Positions 1 through 7,494 of a DNA stretch of 64,000 bases are shown here, in pieces. Source of the stretch: Streptococcus parasanguinis CC87K. GTDB taxonomy: Bacteria; Bacillota; Bacilli; Lactobacillales; Streptococcaceae. The notes beneath the pieces are model-generated. The model made no database searches. It was not told the origin of the DNA and was given only the letters and a program-made list of their open reading frames with translations. The stretch is from contig NZ_KI669401.1 in the NCBI RefSeq assembly GCF_000507765.1, positions 558,001-622,000 of the forward strand. The letters are read 5' to 3'. The position numbers were made by a program, and so were the translations under genes. Within the stretch, counting starts at the first letter, position 1. Every line of letters starts with the position of its first letter.

Positions 1-29
1 TGTACAGTTTGAAAAAATATAGATAAATA

Positions 30-73
30 AAAACACTCTAAATTTCATTAAATTGATATTAGAGTGTTTTTTT
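30..73. terminator. Hairpin with T-tract, terminator-like
   Basis: AACACTCTAA pairs with TTAGAGTGTT around a loop of about 17 bases and is followed by a run of seven T on the plus strand. The A-run on the other side would also let it act on the minus strand. It probably ends a gene lying left of the window. Confidence 0.6.
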
Positions 74-107
74 ATTGTCAAAATGTACATTTGAAAATTT
101 TTTAGTT

Positions 108-183
108 TTCACTTAAATAAAGTACATTTTCAACTGAATTGAGAGTAGTAAAAAATTCCAGTGTTCACTTAAATAAAGTACAT
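108..183. repeat. 20-bp direct repeat pair upstream of dif
   Basis: The 20-mer TTCACTTAAATAAAGTACAT occurs exactly at 108-127 and again at 164-183, spaced 56 bp start to start. Its core, ACTTAAATAAAGT, is an imperfect palindrome. A TATAAT hexamer lies at 191-196, eight bases after the second copy. Possible roles are a regulator-binding pair or a remnant of a small repeat; no gene lies in 1-341 and I see no other copy in the window. Confidence 0.6.
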
Positions 184-259
184 AATTGAGTATAATTGGC
201 TTAAAAAATTTTTTTGGTTATCCTTTTGATACAAAACAAACCTATATAACCCCTATAAC

Positions 260-290
260 ATCTTTCCGAAAAACTATAATTTTCTTGAAA
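260..290. other. dif: dif_SL chromosome dimer resolution site
   Basis: This 31-bp site runs from ATCTTTCCGAA through ACTATAATTTTCTTGAAA and closely matches the single-recombinase dif_SL site I recall from streptococci and lactococci. It lies 51 bp upstream of xerS, the arrangement known for this system. XerS would recombine sister chromosomes here at division. The site marks the replication terminus, which fits the switch in gene strand at this point. Confidence 0.88.
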
Positions 291-323
291 AATATATCTG
301 GCTATGCTATACTACTAGTATAG
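285..323 (+). promoter_or_regulatory. xerS promoter overlapping dif_SL
   Basis: A -35 TTGAAA (285-290) is 17 bp from an extended -10, TG-C-TATACT (TATACT at 308-313). The -35 is the last six bases of dif_SL. A 7-bp inverted repeat, CTATACT-act-AGTATAG (307-323), covers the -10 and the likely start point. XerS bound at dif would occlude this promoter, so autoregulation is possible (inference). Confidence 0.65.
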
Positions 324-341
324 AAAGATTTGGAGAAAAAC

Positions 342-1412
342 ATGAAACGCGAGATCTTATTAGAACGGATTGATAAACTCAAACAAGTCATGCCCTGGTA
401 CGTTTTGGAATATTACCAATCGAAACTGGCCGTTCCATACAGTTTTACGACCTTGTACGAATACTTAAAGGAATACGATCGATTTTTCACCTGGGTTTTG
501 GAATCTGGTATATCAGATGCTGACACCATGGCCGAGATCCCCTTAGACGTTCTGGAGCACATGACCAAGAAAGACATGGAATCCTTTATTCTTTACTTAC
601 GTGAACGCCCTCTGCTCAATGCCAATACAACAAAAAACGGGGTTTCCCAAACAACGATTAACCGCACTTTATCTGCACTTTCTAGCCTTTATAAGTATTT
701 GACCGAGGAAGTTGAAAATGAGCAAGGGGAACCTTATTTCTACCGTAATGTCATGAAGAAGGTTGCTACCAAGAAAAAGAAAGAAACCTTGGCGGCTCGT
801 GCTGAAAATATCAAACAAAAGCTCTTTTTAGGGGATGAAACTGAGGGATTTTTGAATTATATCGATGAGGAATACCCTAAAACACTCTCAAATCGCGCCT
901 TATCTTCCTTTAATAAGAATAAAGAGCGAGATTTAGCCATTATCGCACTCCTTCTTGCATCTGGTGTCCGTTTATCTGAGGCAGTCAACTTGGACCTTCG
1001 TGACCTCAATCTTAAGATGATGGTGATTGATGTTACTCGAAAAGGTGGGAAACGTGACTCAGTCAATGTTGCTGCCTTTGCTAAGCCTTATCTGGAGCAA
1101 TATCTTGCTATTCGAGACAAACGTTACAAGACTGAAAAGACTGATACAGCCCTCTTTCTGACCTTGTATCGAGGTGGTCCAAACCGAATTGATGCTTCTA
1201 GCGTTGAAAAGATGGTCGCCAAGTATTCAGAAGACTTCAAAGTCCGCGTGACACCCCATAAACTTCGCCATACATTAGCAACCCGTCTCTATGATGCAAC
1301 CAAATCACAGGTTTTGGTCAGCCACCAGCTGGGACATGCTAGCACACAAGTTACAGACTTGTATACGCATATCGTTAATGATGAGCAGAAAAATGCCTTG
1401 GATAGTTTATAA
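342..1412 (+). CDS. xerS: Tyrosine recombinase XerS
   Basis: XerS is a site-specific tyrosine recombinase that resolves chromosome dimers at dif_SL without a second Xer partner. The protein is 356 aa, the usual XerS length. An N-terminal SAM-like core-binding domain (about 1-150) precedes the catalytic domain, in which I see the Arg in SGVRLSEA, the H-x-L-R box in [12 protein letters not shown], the LGHAS histidine and the nucleophilic Tyr in TDLYTHI near the C-terminus. The ATG at 342 is chosen because GGAG lies six bases upstream; a TTG four codons earlier would overlap that site. It is the only plus-strand gene in the window and sits directly beside dif_SL, as in other streptococci. Confidence 0.96.
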   Translation: MKREILLERIDKLKQVMPWYVLEYYQSKLAVPYSFTTLYEYLKEYDRFFTWVLESGISDADTMAEIPLDVLEHMTKKDMESFILYLRERPLLNANTTKNGVSQTTINRTLSALSSLYKYLTEEVENEQGEPYFYRNVMKKVATKKKKETLAARAENIKQKLFLGDETEGFLNYIDEEYPKTLSNRALSSFNKNKERDLAIIALLLASGVRLSEAVNLDLRDLNLKMMVIDVTRKGGKRDSVNVAAFAKPYLEQYLAIRDKRYKTEKTDTALFLTLYRGGPNRIDASSVEKMVAKYSEDFKVRVTPHKLRHTLATRLYDATKSQVLVSHQLGHASTQVTDLYTHIVNDEQKNALDSL

Positions 1413-1413
1413 A

Positions 1414-1437
1414 ATTACATAACGTAAATTATGTAAT
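1414..1437. repeat. Palindrome after xerS
   Basis: ATTACATAA and TTATGTAAT form a 9-bp inverted repeat with a 6-bp spacer directly after the xerS stop. There is no T-tract, so it is not a standard terminator; it could stabilise the mRNA end. Confidence 0.5.
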
Positions 1438-1448
1438 ATATTAGTTTT

Positions 1449-1488
1449 AAAAAGAGCGATAGATTTTTTGAATGTCTACCGCTCTTTT
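1449..1488. terminator. Bidirectional terminator between xerS and the SseB-like gene
   Basis: AAAAGAGCG pairs with CGCTCTTTT around a loop of about 21 bases, with A and T runs on the two sides. It lies between two convergent genes and can serve both. Confidence 0.75.
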
Positions 1489-1495
1489 ATACTTT

Positions 1496-2137
1496 CTATA
1501 AAAATTCGATCCAATAATTACGGTGTGGCTCAATAATGACTGGTTTTCCCCAGAATGATTTTAGATAGGCCAAGTTTGCAGGGGTGACAGGTCTTTTTTC
1601 ACCATTGAACTTCTCTGCACTCTCTTTCGTTAGAAAGCATTTAACAGCTTCATATGGTGTACCATCGCTCGCTATTCGATCAATTCCTAAATAAGCAATT
1701 TCATCACCGGCCTTCGGAAAATCTGTAAATAGTTTACCAATAAAATAAACCGTCTTATCTTTCATTAATTCATAAGCTTTACTATTTTCCAATCTATTAT
1801 TCGCTGCAGCGTACATAATACAAAAGCTATCCACGATATCTTTCAAAGGCATTAATTCTTCTTTGCTAACGATTATTTCCTCAGGAGCAAGACCACCAAT
1901 GATTAAGTTTTTATAATAAGGTTGCTGGATGATGTTATCTAAAGCCATTCCTAATGGTAGTTGGACAGCTTGATAACCTAATGGTTCTAACTCCTGCTTT
2001 TTCTGGTCAAGGTGTTCTTGTGTAATACTGACATTTAAATCGTAAGGACTGGAAGGTTGTTGTTTGCTAAAAAAAGCCACTACTATACGATCTAACTGTT
2101 CAAATAGACCAAGATTTTCAACTGGAATTTTCATCAT
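1496..2137 (-). CDS. SseB-like hypothetical protein
   Basis: This is a soluble 213-aa protein with no signal peptide or membrane segment. Its C-terminal part (about 150-213, with CFLTKESAEKF followed by a Trp and Pro-rich end) resembles the SseB family, known for altered serine sensitivity but without a firm biochemical role. I can see no catalytic motif. The gene starts with two consecutive ATG codons; AAGGGG upstream supports either. It stands alone between two terminators, converging on xerS. The family call is weak; treat it as a conserved hypothetical protein. Confidence 0.55.
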   Translation of the reverse strand: MMKIPVENLGLFEQLDRIVVAFFSKQQPSSPYDLNVSITQEHLDQKKQELEPLGYQAVQLPLGMALDNIIQQPYYKNLIIGGLAPEEIIVSKEELMPLKDIVDSFCIMYAAANNRLENSKAYELMKDKTVYFIGKLFTDFPKAGDEIAYLGIDRIASDGTPYEAVKCFLTKESAEKFNGEKRPVTPANLAYLKSFWGKPVIIEPHRNYWIEFL

Positions 2138-2252
2138 CGAATATGATCCCCTTTTTTGTTCAGATTTCCTCTATATTGTACACTCATGATATTTAATTAT
2201 CAAGAAAAGAGACTATGTCATAAACGAACTTTCGTTTTATTACGATATCACC

Positions 2253-3143
2253 TCACCAAGCATAATTTTTCTCACCACAGGTAGCCATTGCTGCTAACAA
2301 CTCCTCTGGTGTCAGTTTCTTCAAGCCTCCATAGGTTGGATCCTGTACATGTGTATCGGGGTCTAGATAATAGATTGCTGAGATATCCTTACCATCTTCT
2401 GTCAATTCATAGCCAACTCCAATCACATTATGTTCCCCACTTTTTCCAGGATAGATTTGAGCTACATTGAAGGTGTAATAGAGAGGATAGCCATCATCAA
2501 TATCTTTGCGCACGCGTTCTTTAAAGAGTCGGATATCTTCAGAATCTGGACTAGTGTCCGTTACAGTAGTTAGTCGATAACCCGCTTGATTTCCACTTGG
2601 TTCTGGATAGCCAAATAGACTCTGATTCAAGACGCGAATGGCATCTCGATTATGAGTCCCATAGGGGTTATAAGTCCCCATTTCCTTAGCTAATTGATGT
2701 TGAGAGACGCTAACCCCTCGACTAGCCAGGATCATTTGGACTGTCGCCGGAGCACAGAAATACCATTCTTCTTGAAGTTTTAGAGGAATAGGCAATAATT
2801 TTCGGATCCCTTGATTCTCTTTGGACGATGTTTCTTGTTTGACCGATTGAGAAGGTTGCGTATTCTCTTTCAATGAAGCTTGTTCCTCGCTTGAAGATGG
2901 CAATGTTTCCTGACCACCGGCTTCCGTATTGCCTTCCTTAATTTTTAATCGCTCTGCTACCTCTGCTGGCATTGGTGGATTAGGTTCTGTACGCTCCTTT
3001 GTTTCTACACTGACTCTTGTTGATGAAGCAGATGTGGCCTTACGAGAGCTGGAAGGACTTGTTTTACTTTCTTTTGGTGTCTCTTTACAGCCAGATAAAC
3101 CAAGAAAAGTCAGAAATACAATGAATAGACAAACTTTTTTCAT
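2253..3143 (-). CDS. Lipoprotein with C39-like peptidase domain
   Basis: This 296-aa protein has a lipoprotein signal peptide ending in the lipobox LSGC (Cys19), a Ser/Thr/Glu-rich linker to about residue 112, and a C-terminal C39-like (family 2) papain-fold domain. The likely catalytic residues are Gln124, Cys130 (in FCAPATVQ), His238 (in GEHNVIG) and the Asp of YYLDPD around 261. It would be tethered outside the membrane and cut a peptide or act on peptidoglycan-linked peptides; the substrate is unknown. C39 peptidases of bacteriocin exporters are fused to ABC transporters; this one is not, and no bacteriocin gene is adjacent. The gene is monocistronic. Confidence 0.8.
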   Translation of the reverse strand: MKKVCLFIVFLTFLGLSGCKETPKESKTSPSSSRKATSASSTRVSVETKERTEPNPPMPAEVAERLKIKEGNTEAGGQETLPSSSEEQASLKENTQPSQSVKQETSSKENQGIRKLLPIPLKLQEEWYFCAPATVQMILASRGVSVSQHQLAKEMGTYNPYGTHNRDAIRVLNQSLFGYPEPSGNQAGYRLTTVTDTSPDSEDIRLFKERVRKDIDDGYPLYYTFNVAQIYPGKSGEHNVIGVGYELTEDGKDISAIYYLDPDTHVQDPTYGGLKKLTPEELLAAMATCGEKNYAW

Positions 3144-3275
3144 GATTTTTCTCCTTCAAGAAAACGATCACGAGACTAAATAAAATTAGGATACAGGGAT
3201 TAGCAAATACACTTTTCCACCTTTACTATACTACAAAATCCTTCGTAAAACAATAATTTCTATGTGAAACTAGTT

Positions 3276-3308
3276 TCAAAAAAGAGACCCGCTTCTGCGA
3301 ATCTCTTA
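3276..3308 (-). terminator. Terminator of lplA-pdh operon
   Basis: Read on the minus strand, AAGAGATTCGC-agaa-GCGGGTCTCTT is followed by T6. It starts six bases after the lplA stop. Confidence 0.8.
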
Positions 3309-3313
3309 TGACT

Positions 3314-4303
3314 TTATTCCACCACTGCTTCAGCAATTTCTTCTGCAGTGATACCTGCAAAGTAACGACCTAGGTTAATAGTTTGAAGGGCTTTGAGGAC
3401 GTCTTCACGTTCGTATTTAACGCCACGAAGAACCTCTTCTACTGCTGCAACATCTTCAATACCAAAGAAGTCACCGTAGATCTTGATGTCTTGGATTTTT
3501 GATTCAATGACATTAGCGAAGATTTCAACCTTACCGCTTGGGAATTTTGTGCCACGACGGACATTGTATTCAGGAGATTTTCCATAGTTCCAATCCCAGG
3601 TACCAAACTTGGTTTCCTTGATCCGGTTGATTTCAGCCAATTCTTCATCCGAGAAGACATATTCTGTCATCTCAGGGTATTCTTTCTTCATGTAGTCCAA
3701 AAGTAGGTCACGGAACTCTTCCACCGTGATTTTTTCTGGCAACTCATCGATGATATTGGTCACACGAGCACGGACTGATTTAACCCCTTTGGACTCAAAC
3801 TTGTCTTTAGATACCTTGAGAGCATTAGCAAGGACAGACAAATCCACGTCAAAGAGAAGGCAACCATGGTGCATGATACGTCCGTTGATATAGGCTTGTG
3901 CATTCCCACAGAATTTCTTGCCATCAATCTCTAAGTCGTTACGACCAGTAAATTCAGCCTTAACTCCAAGTTGAGCCAAGGTGTTGATCACGGGAGTTGA
4001 GAAGCTCTTGAAGTCAAAGGCCTTGTTTTCATCTTCTTTTGAAATGATAGTGTAGTTTAGGTTGTTTAAATCATGGTAAACAGCCCCACCACCACTGATA
4101 CGACGTACTACTTCAATTCCGTGTTCACGAACGTAATCACGGTTGATTTCTTCGATGGTATTTTGGTGACGACCTACAATGATAGATGGTTTGTTAATCC
4201 AAAGCAGGAAAATTTGATCCTCGTCCAAAAGGTGTTTAAAGGCATATTCTTCCAAAGCAATATTAAAAGCAGTATCATTTGAATAATTAATAATGTATTT
4301 CAT
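3314..4303 (-). CDS. lplA: Lipoate-protein ligase A
   Basis: LplA activates lipoate with ATP and transfers it to the lysine of lipoyl domains. At 329 aa it has the usual full length, with the lipoate-binding motif RRISGGGAVYHD at residues 67-78 and the catalytic lysine region GRNDLEIDGKKFCGN around 120-134. It is the last gene of the pyruvate dehydrogenase operon, 68 bp after pdhD, whose N-terminal lipoyl domain is its obvious substrate. Its presence suggests that the cell scavenges lipoate; I see no lipA or lipB in the window. Confidence 0.95.
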   Translation of the reverse strand: MKYIINYSNDTAFNIALEEYAFKHLLDEDQIFLLWINKPSIIVGRHQNTIEEINRDYVREHGIEVVRRISGGGAVYHDLNNLNYTIISKEDENKAFDFKSFSTPVINTLAQLGVKAEFTGRNDLEIDGKKFCGNAQAYINGRIMHHGCLLFDVDLSVLANALKVSKDKFESKGVKSVRARVTNIIDELPEKITVEEFRDLLLDYMKKEYPEMTEYVFSDEELAEINRIKETKFGTWDWNYGKSPEYNVRRGTKFPSGKVEIFANVIESKIQDIKIYGDFFGIEDVAAVEEVLRGVKYEREDVLKALQTINLGRYFAGITAEEIAEAVVE

Positions 4304-4371
4304 AAGATTCCTTTATATACGATAGAGACTGGTCCAGCATTTGCTGTCCAGCCATTCTATCATTTCAAATA

Positions 4372-6078
4372 TTATTTCTTCTTAGGTGAGTGAACTGCCA
4401 AGCCGAGTACATCCGCAAAGGCTTCGTACATCACTTCTGAGAAGGTTGGGTGACCATGAATGGTCTTGAGCATTTCTTCCACAGTGATTTCCATCTCAAT
4501 GATGGTTGAAGCTTCGTTGATCAATTCAGCTGCTGCTGGACCAATGATATGAACCCCAAGAACTTCACCGTATTTCTTGTCTGCAATAACCTTAACAAAA
4601 CCTTGAGCTGCATCTGATGCAATCGCACGTCCGTTCGCCGCAAAGTTAAATTTACCGATTTGAACATCGTATTTCTCACGAGCTTGTTCTTCTGTCAAAC
4701 CAACAGCTGCAACTTCTGGAAGGGTGTAGATGGCTGCAGGAGTCAAGTTCAATTTGGCAACAGCATGATTTCCCTTAAGAGCATTTTCAGCCGCCACTTC
4801 ACCCATACGGAAGGCAGCGTGAGCCAACATCTTGGTACCGTTAATATCACCTGGCGCATAGATACCTGGAACAGACGTTTCCATGTATTCATTAACCTTG
4901 ATCCGTCCACGATCCAATTCAAATTCAATATCTCCGATACCTTCAAGATCTGGAACACGCCCGATTGAAAGAAGAGCTTTGTTGGCGATAATATCATCTT
5001 TTCCTTCAACTTTGATACGGAGTTTGCCGTCTTCTTCAATGATTTCTTGGAGTTTAGTATCCGTCAAGATGGTCATACCCTTACGTTCAAGGATTAAACG
5101 AAGGTTCTTAGATACTTCAGCATCCATAGCTGGAACGATGCGGTCCATCATTTCGATAACCGTAACTTTTGAACCGAAAGTCATGAAGGCTTGACCAAGT
5201 TCGATCCCGACAACCCCACCACCGATGATCACGAGGCTTTCTGGTACTTCGTTCATTTCTAGAATATCATCACTGGTCATGACAAGGGATGATTCCATAC
5301 CTGGAACGTTAATCTTGCTGACTTTTGAACCACCAGCAAGGATGATTTTCTTGGTTTCAAGCAATTCAGAACCATTGACCAAGACATTCTTATCTTTCGT
5401 AATGGTACCGATACCCTTATGAACATCAACTCCATAGCTACGAAGAAGTCCTGCAACACCACCAACCAAAGTATTTACGACTTTGTTCTTAGTTTCAAGA
5501 ACCTTGTCCATATCCACTGTGAAGCTAGGATTGTCAATGATAATCCCACGGTTTGCCGCATGACCGATATTTTCAATGATTTCAGCGTTGTGTAGGTAAG
5601 TTTTAGTTGGGATACATCCGCGGTTCAAGCAAGTTCCACCAAGTTCAGATTTTTCAACAAGGGCAACCTTACCACCCAATTGAGCTGCTTTGATAGCAGA
5701 TACGTAACCAGCAGGACCCCCACCGATCACTACGATATCATAAGCATCATCGCTCTTATTGTCATCATTTGAAGCACTTGCTGCAGCTGGCGCTGGACTC
5801 GCTTCTGGTGCTGCTGCTCCAGCTGTTGGGATGTTTTCCCCTTCTTCACCAAGATAACCGATAACTTCCGTAACAGGGACTGTCTCACCGTCCCCTTTTA
5901 AGATAGCAATCAAGTAGCCATCTTCTTCAGCTTCCAATTCCATGCTGACTTTATCAGTCATGATTTCAAGGAGCACTTCTCCTTCTTTTACAAATTCGCC
6001 GACTTTTTTATTCCACTGAACGATTTGTCCTTCGGTCATATCTACGCCGGCTTTTGGCATAATTACTTCTAAGGCCAT
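4372..6078 (-). CDS. pdhD: Dihydrolipoamide dehydrogenase (E3) with N-terminal lipoyl domain
   Basis: E3 reoxidises dihydrolipoamide with NAD+. This 568-aa form is about 100 residues longer than a plain E3: residues 1-80 are a lipoyl domain with the modified lysine in TDKVSME (Lys43), joined by an Ala/Pro linker (85-105) to the FAD enzyme. FAD binding shows at VVIGGGPAG (about 117-125), the redox disulfide at Cys150 and Cys155 in GGTCLNRGCIP, an NAD motif near VVIIGGGVVGIELG-like sequence in the middle, and the C-terminal HGHPTFSE box with the catalytic His-Glu pair. The lipoyl domain is missing from the E2 next door, so this one must carry the swinging arm. The same arrangement is known in pneumococcus. 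An acetoin dehydrogenase role cannot be excluded. Confidence 0.95.
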   Translation of the reverse strand: MALEVIMPKAGVDMTEGQIVQWNKKVGEFVKEGEVLLEIMTDKVSMELEAEEDGYLIAILKGDGETVPVTEVIGYLGEEGENIPTAGAAAPEASPAPAAASASNDDNKSDDAYDIVVIGGGPAGYVSAIKAAQLGGKVALVEKSELGGTCLNRGCIPTKTYLHNAEIIENIGHAANRGIIIDNPSFTVDMDKVLETKNKVVNTLVGGVAGLLRSYGVDVHKGIGTITKDKNVLVNGSELLETKKIILAGGSKVSKINVPGMESSLVMTSDDILEMNEVPESLVIIGGGVVGIELGQAFMTFGSKVTVIEMMDRIVPAMDAEVSKNLRLILERKGMTILTDTKLQEIIEEDGKLRIKVEGKDDIIANKALLSIGRVPDLEGIGDIEFELDRGRIKVNEYMETSVPGIYAPGDINGTKMLAHAAFRMGEVAAENALKGNHAVAKLNLTPAAIYTLPEVAAVGLTEEQAREKYDVQIGKFNFAANGRAIASDAAQGFVKVIADKKYGEVLGVHIIGPAAAELINEASTIIEMEITVEEMLKTIHGHPTFSEVMYEAFADVLGLAVHSPKKK

Positions 6079-6119
6079 TTTATTTCCCTCTTTTTCTTGT
6101 TTCTATTCTCTCTCGTTGA

Positions 6120-7163
6120 TTAGACCAACATTGAAATCGGGTCTTCAATCAAGGCTTTCAAGTCTTTCATGAATTTGGCACCAGCCATACCATCGACAAC
6201 ACGGTGGTCAATGGTCAAGCCCAAGCTCATGATTGGACGAATGACGATTTCACCATTAACTACAACTGGTTTTTCAACAGTTGCGCTAACCCCAAGAATG
6301 GCAGAGTTTGGTTGGTTGATAATCGGTCCAAAAGATTGAACACCAAACATCCCCAAGTTACTGATGGTAAAAGTTGAATTTTGCAATTCGCTTGGAGCAA
6401 GCTTACCATCCAAGGTACGTCCGATAACGTCCTTGAAGGCTACCACCAACTCTGATAAAGTCATCTTTTCTGCATTATAGACAACCGGTGTCATCAGCCC
6501 ATTGTCCATCCCAACCGCCATAGCCAAGTTGACATAGTTGTGAGTGATGATGGTTTTGCCATCTTCCGTCAATGACGCATTGATGTATGGGTGTTTCATC
6601 AAAGTCTTAACAACTGCAAGTGAAAGCAAATCTGTTACAGTGACTTTCTTGCCAGTTGCTTCCATGATTGGATCCAATACCTTCTTACGAAGTGCCAACA
6701 TTTGAGACATATCGACGTCATAGTTCAACGTAAAGGTTGGTGCTGTCAAGTAAGATTCCACCATCCGTTGAGCAATCACCTTACGCATTGGTGTCATCGG
6801 AATTCGCTCGATTTCACCATAAGGTGTTACATTATCAGGAGCCTCTTCCACCTTCTCAATTTGAGCAGGTGACTTAATGGTATCCTTCTCAATATTCTCA
6901 GGAAGGAAAGCAAGGACATCCTTCTTCATGATCTTGCCACGATGACCAGTTCCTTGGATTTCTTGCCAAGCAATATTGTGTTCTAAAGCAATTCGTTTTG
7001 CAAGTGGTGAAATGCGAACCACATTTGTGTCTTTATATGTTTCCACGTCTTCTTTGTGGACACGACCGTTTGCGCCTGAACCAGAAACATCATAGAGGTT
7101 GATCCCTAGATCATCCGCTAATTTTCTAGCCGCAGGAGTCGCTCTTAGCTTATCATCAGCCAT
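6120..7163 (-). CDS. pdhC: Dihydrolipoamide acetyltransferase (E2) lacking a lipoyl domain
   Basis: E2 is the core acyltransferase of the PDH (or acetoin dehydrogenase) complex. The chosen ATG at 7163 follows AGGAG by five bases and gives 347 aa; a start 13 codons upstream has no such site. There is no N-terminal lipoyl domain: the protein opens with a peripheral subunit-binding domain (about 5-40, RATPAARKLADDL), followed by a second similar domain (about 48-84, RISPLAKRIALEH) and then the catalytic domain ending with the active-site DHRVVDG. A 331-bp gap with hairpin repeats separates it from pdhB, whereas the other genes of the operon are closely spaced. Confidence 0.93.
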   Translation of the reverse strand: MADDKLRATPAARKLADDLGINLYDVSGSGANGRVHKEDVETYKDTNVVRISPLAKRIALEHNIAWQEIQGTGHRGKIMKKDVLAFLPENIEKDTIKSPAQIEKVEEAPDNVTPYGEIERIPMTPMRKVIAQRMVESYLTAPTFTLNYDVDMSQMLALRKKVLDPIMEATGKKVTVTDLLSLAVVKTLMKHPYINASLTEDGKTIITHNYVNLAMAVGMDNGLMTPVVYNAEKMTLSELVVAFKDVIGRTLDGKLAPSELQNSTFTISNLGMFGVQSFGPIINQPNSAILGVSATVEKPVVVNGEIVIRPIMSLGLTIDHRVVDGMAGAKFMKDLKALIEDPISMLV

Positions 7164-7181
7164 GACCTCTCCTATTCTATT

Positions 7182-7474
7182 ATAAGATACTAAGGGCGTC
7201 AAAAGTCACAGTGAAAATAGGAAACTTGACGAAGAAACTTTAGTTTCTAGGAGAGTTTATCTTTTTCACACAGACTTTAGCCCGAGTTCAATTTTATGAT
7301 GCAAAGGGCGTTTAAAAGCGACCGAAAAATAGGAAATCAACGCAGACTTCGATGAAGTCAAGGAGATTTATCTTTTTTCCGAGCTTTTAGCCCGTGCTCT
7401 AATCTAAGATATCAAGGACGCAGAGAACTTTGCATCAATAGATACAAAGTTTCTTCGTCTGATTTAATAGATAC
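7182..7474. repeat. Tandem hairpin repeat element between pdhB and pdhC
   Basis: Two similar units of about 110 bp and a shorter third one lie in tandem (about 7182-7296, 7297-7404, 7405-7474). Units 1 and 2 share the landmarks AAGGGCGT, GAAAA(A)TAGGAAA, a small internal hairpin (GAAAC-ttta-GTTTC in unit 1, GACTTC-gat-GAAGTC in unit 2), AGGAGA(G)TTTATCTTTTT and CTTTTAGCCCG or its close variant. The outer ends pair (GTGAAAA with TTTTTCAC). Stems are kept while sequences differ. Unit 3 holds the separate hairpin AACTTTG-CAAAGTT. No reading frame covers the region, and it is transcribed inside the operon. Confidence 0.75.
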
Positions 7475-7475
7475 T

Positions 7476-7493
7476 ACATAATTTAAATTATGT
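7476..7493. repeat. Perfect 18-bp palindrome after pdhB
   Basis: ACATAATTTAAATTATGT is fully self-complementary and ends one base before the pdhB stop codon. Without a T-tract it is not a classical terminator; it may be an mRNA end stabiliser or a protein site. Confidence 0.6.
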
Positions 7494-7494
7494 C

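Noticed and set aside
108-183. CRISPR-like repeat
   Set aside because: Only two copies of a 20-mer, no third unit and no cas genes in the window.
2253-3143. Bacteriocin-processing exporter
   Set aside because: The C39-like domain is in a lipoprotein with no ABC or membrane domains and no double-glycine peptide gene nearby.
7164-7494. Missed small gene in the pdhB-pdhC gap
   Set aside because: No frame with a credible start and ribosome site; the region is explained by the hairpin repeats.
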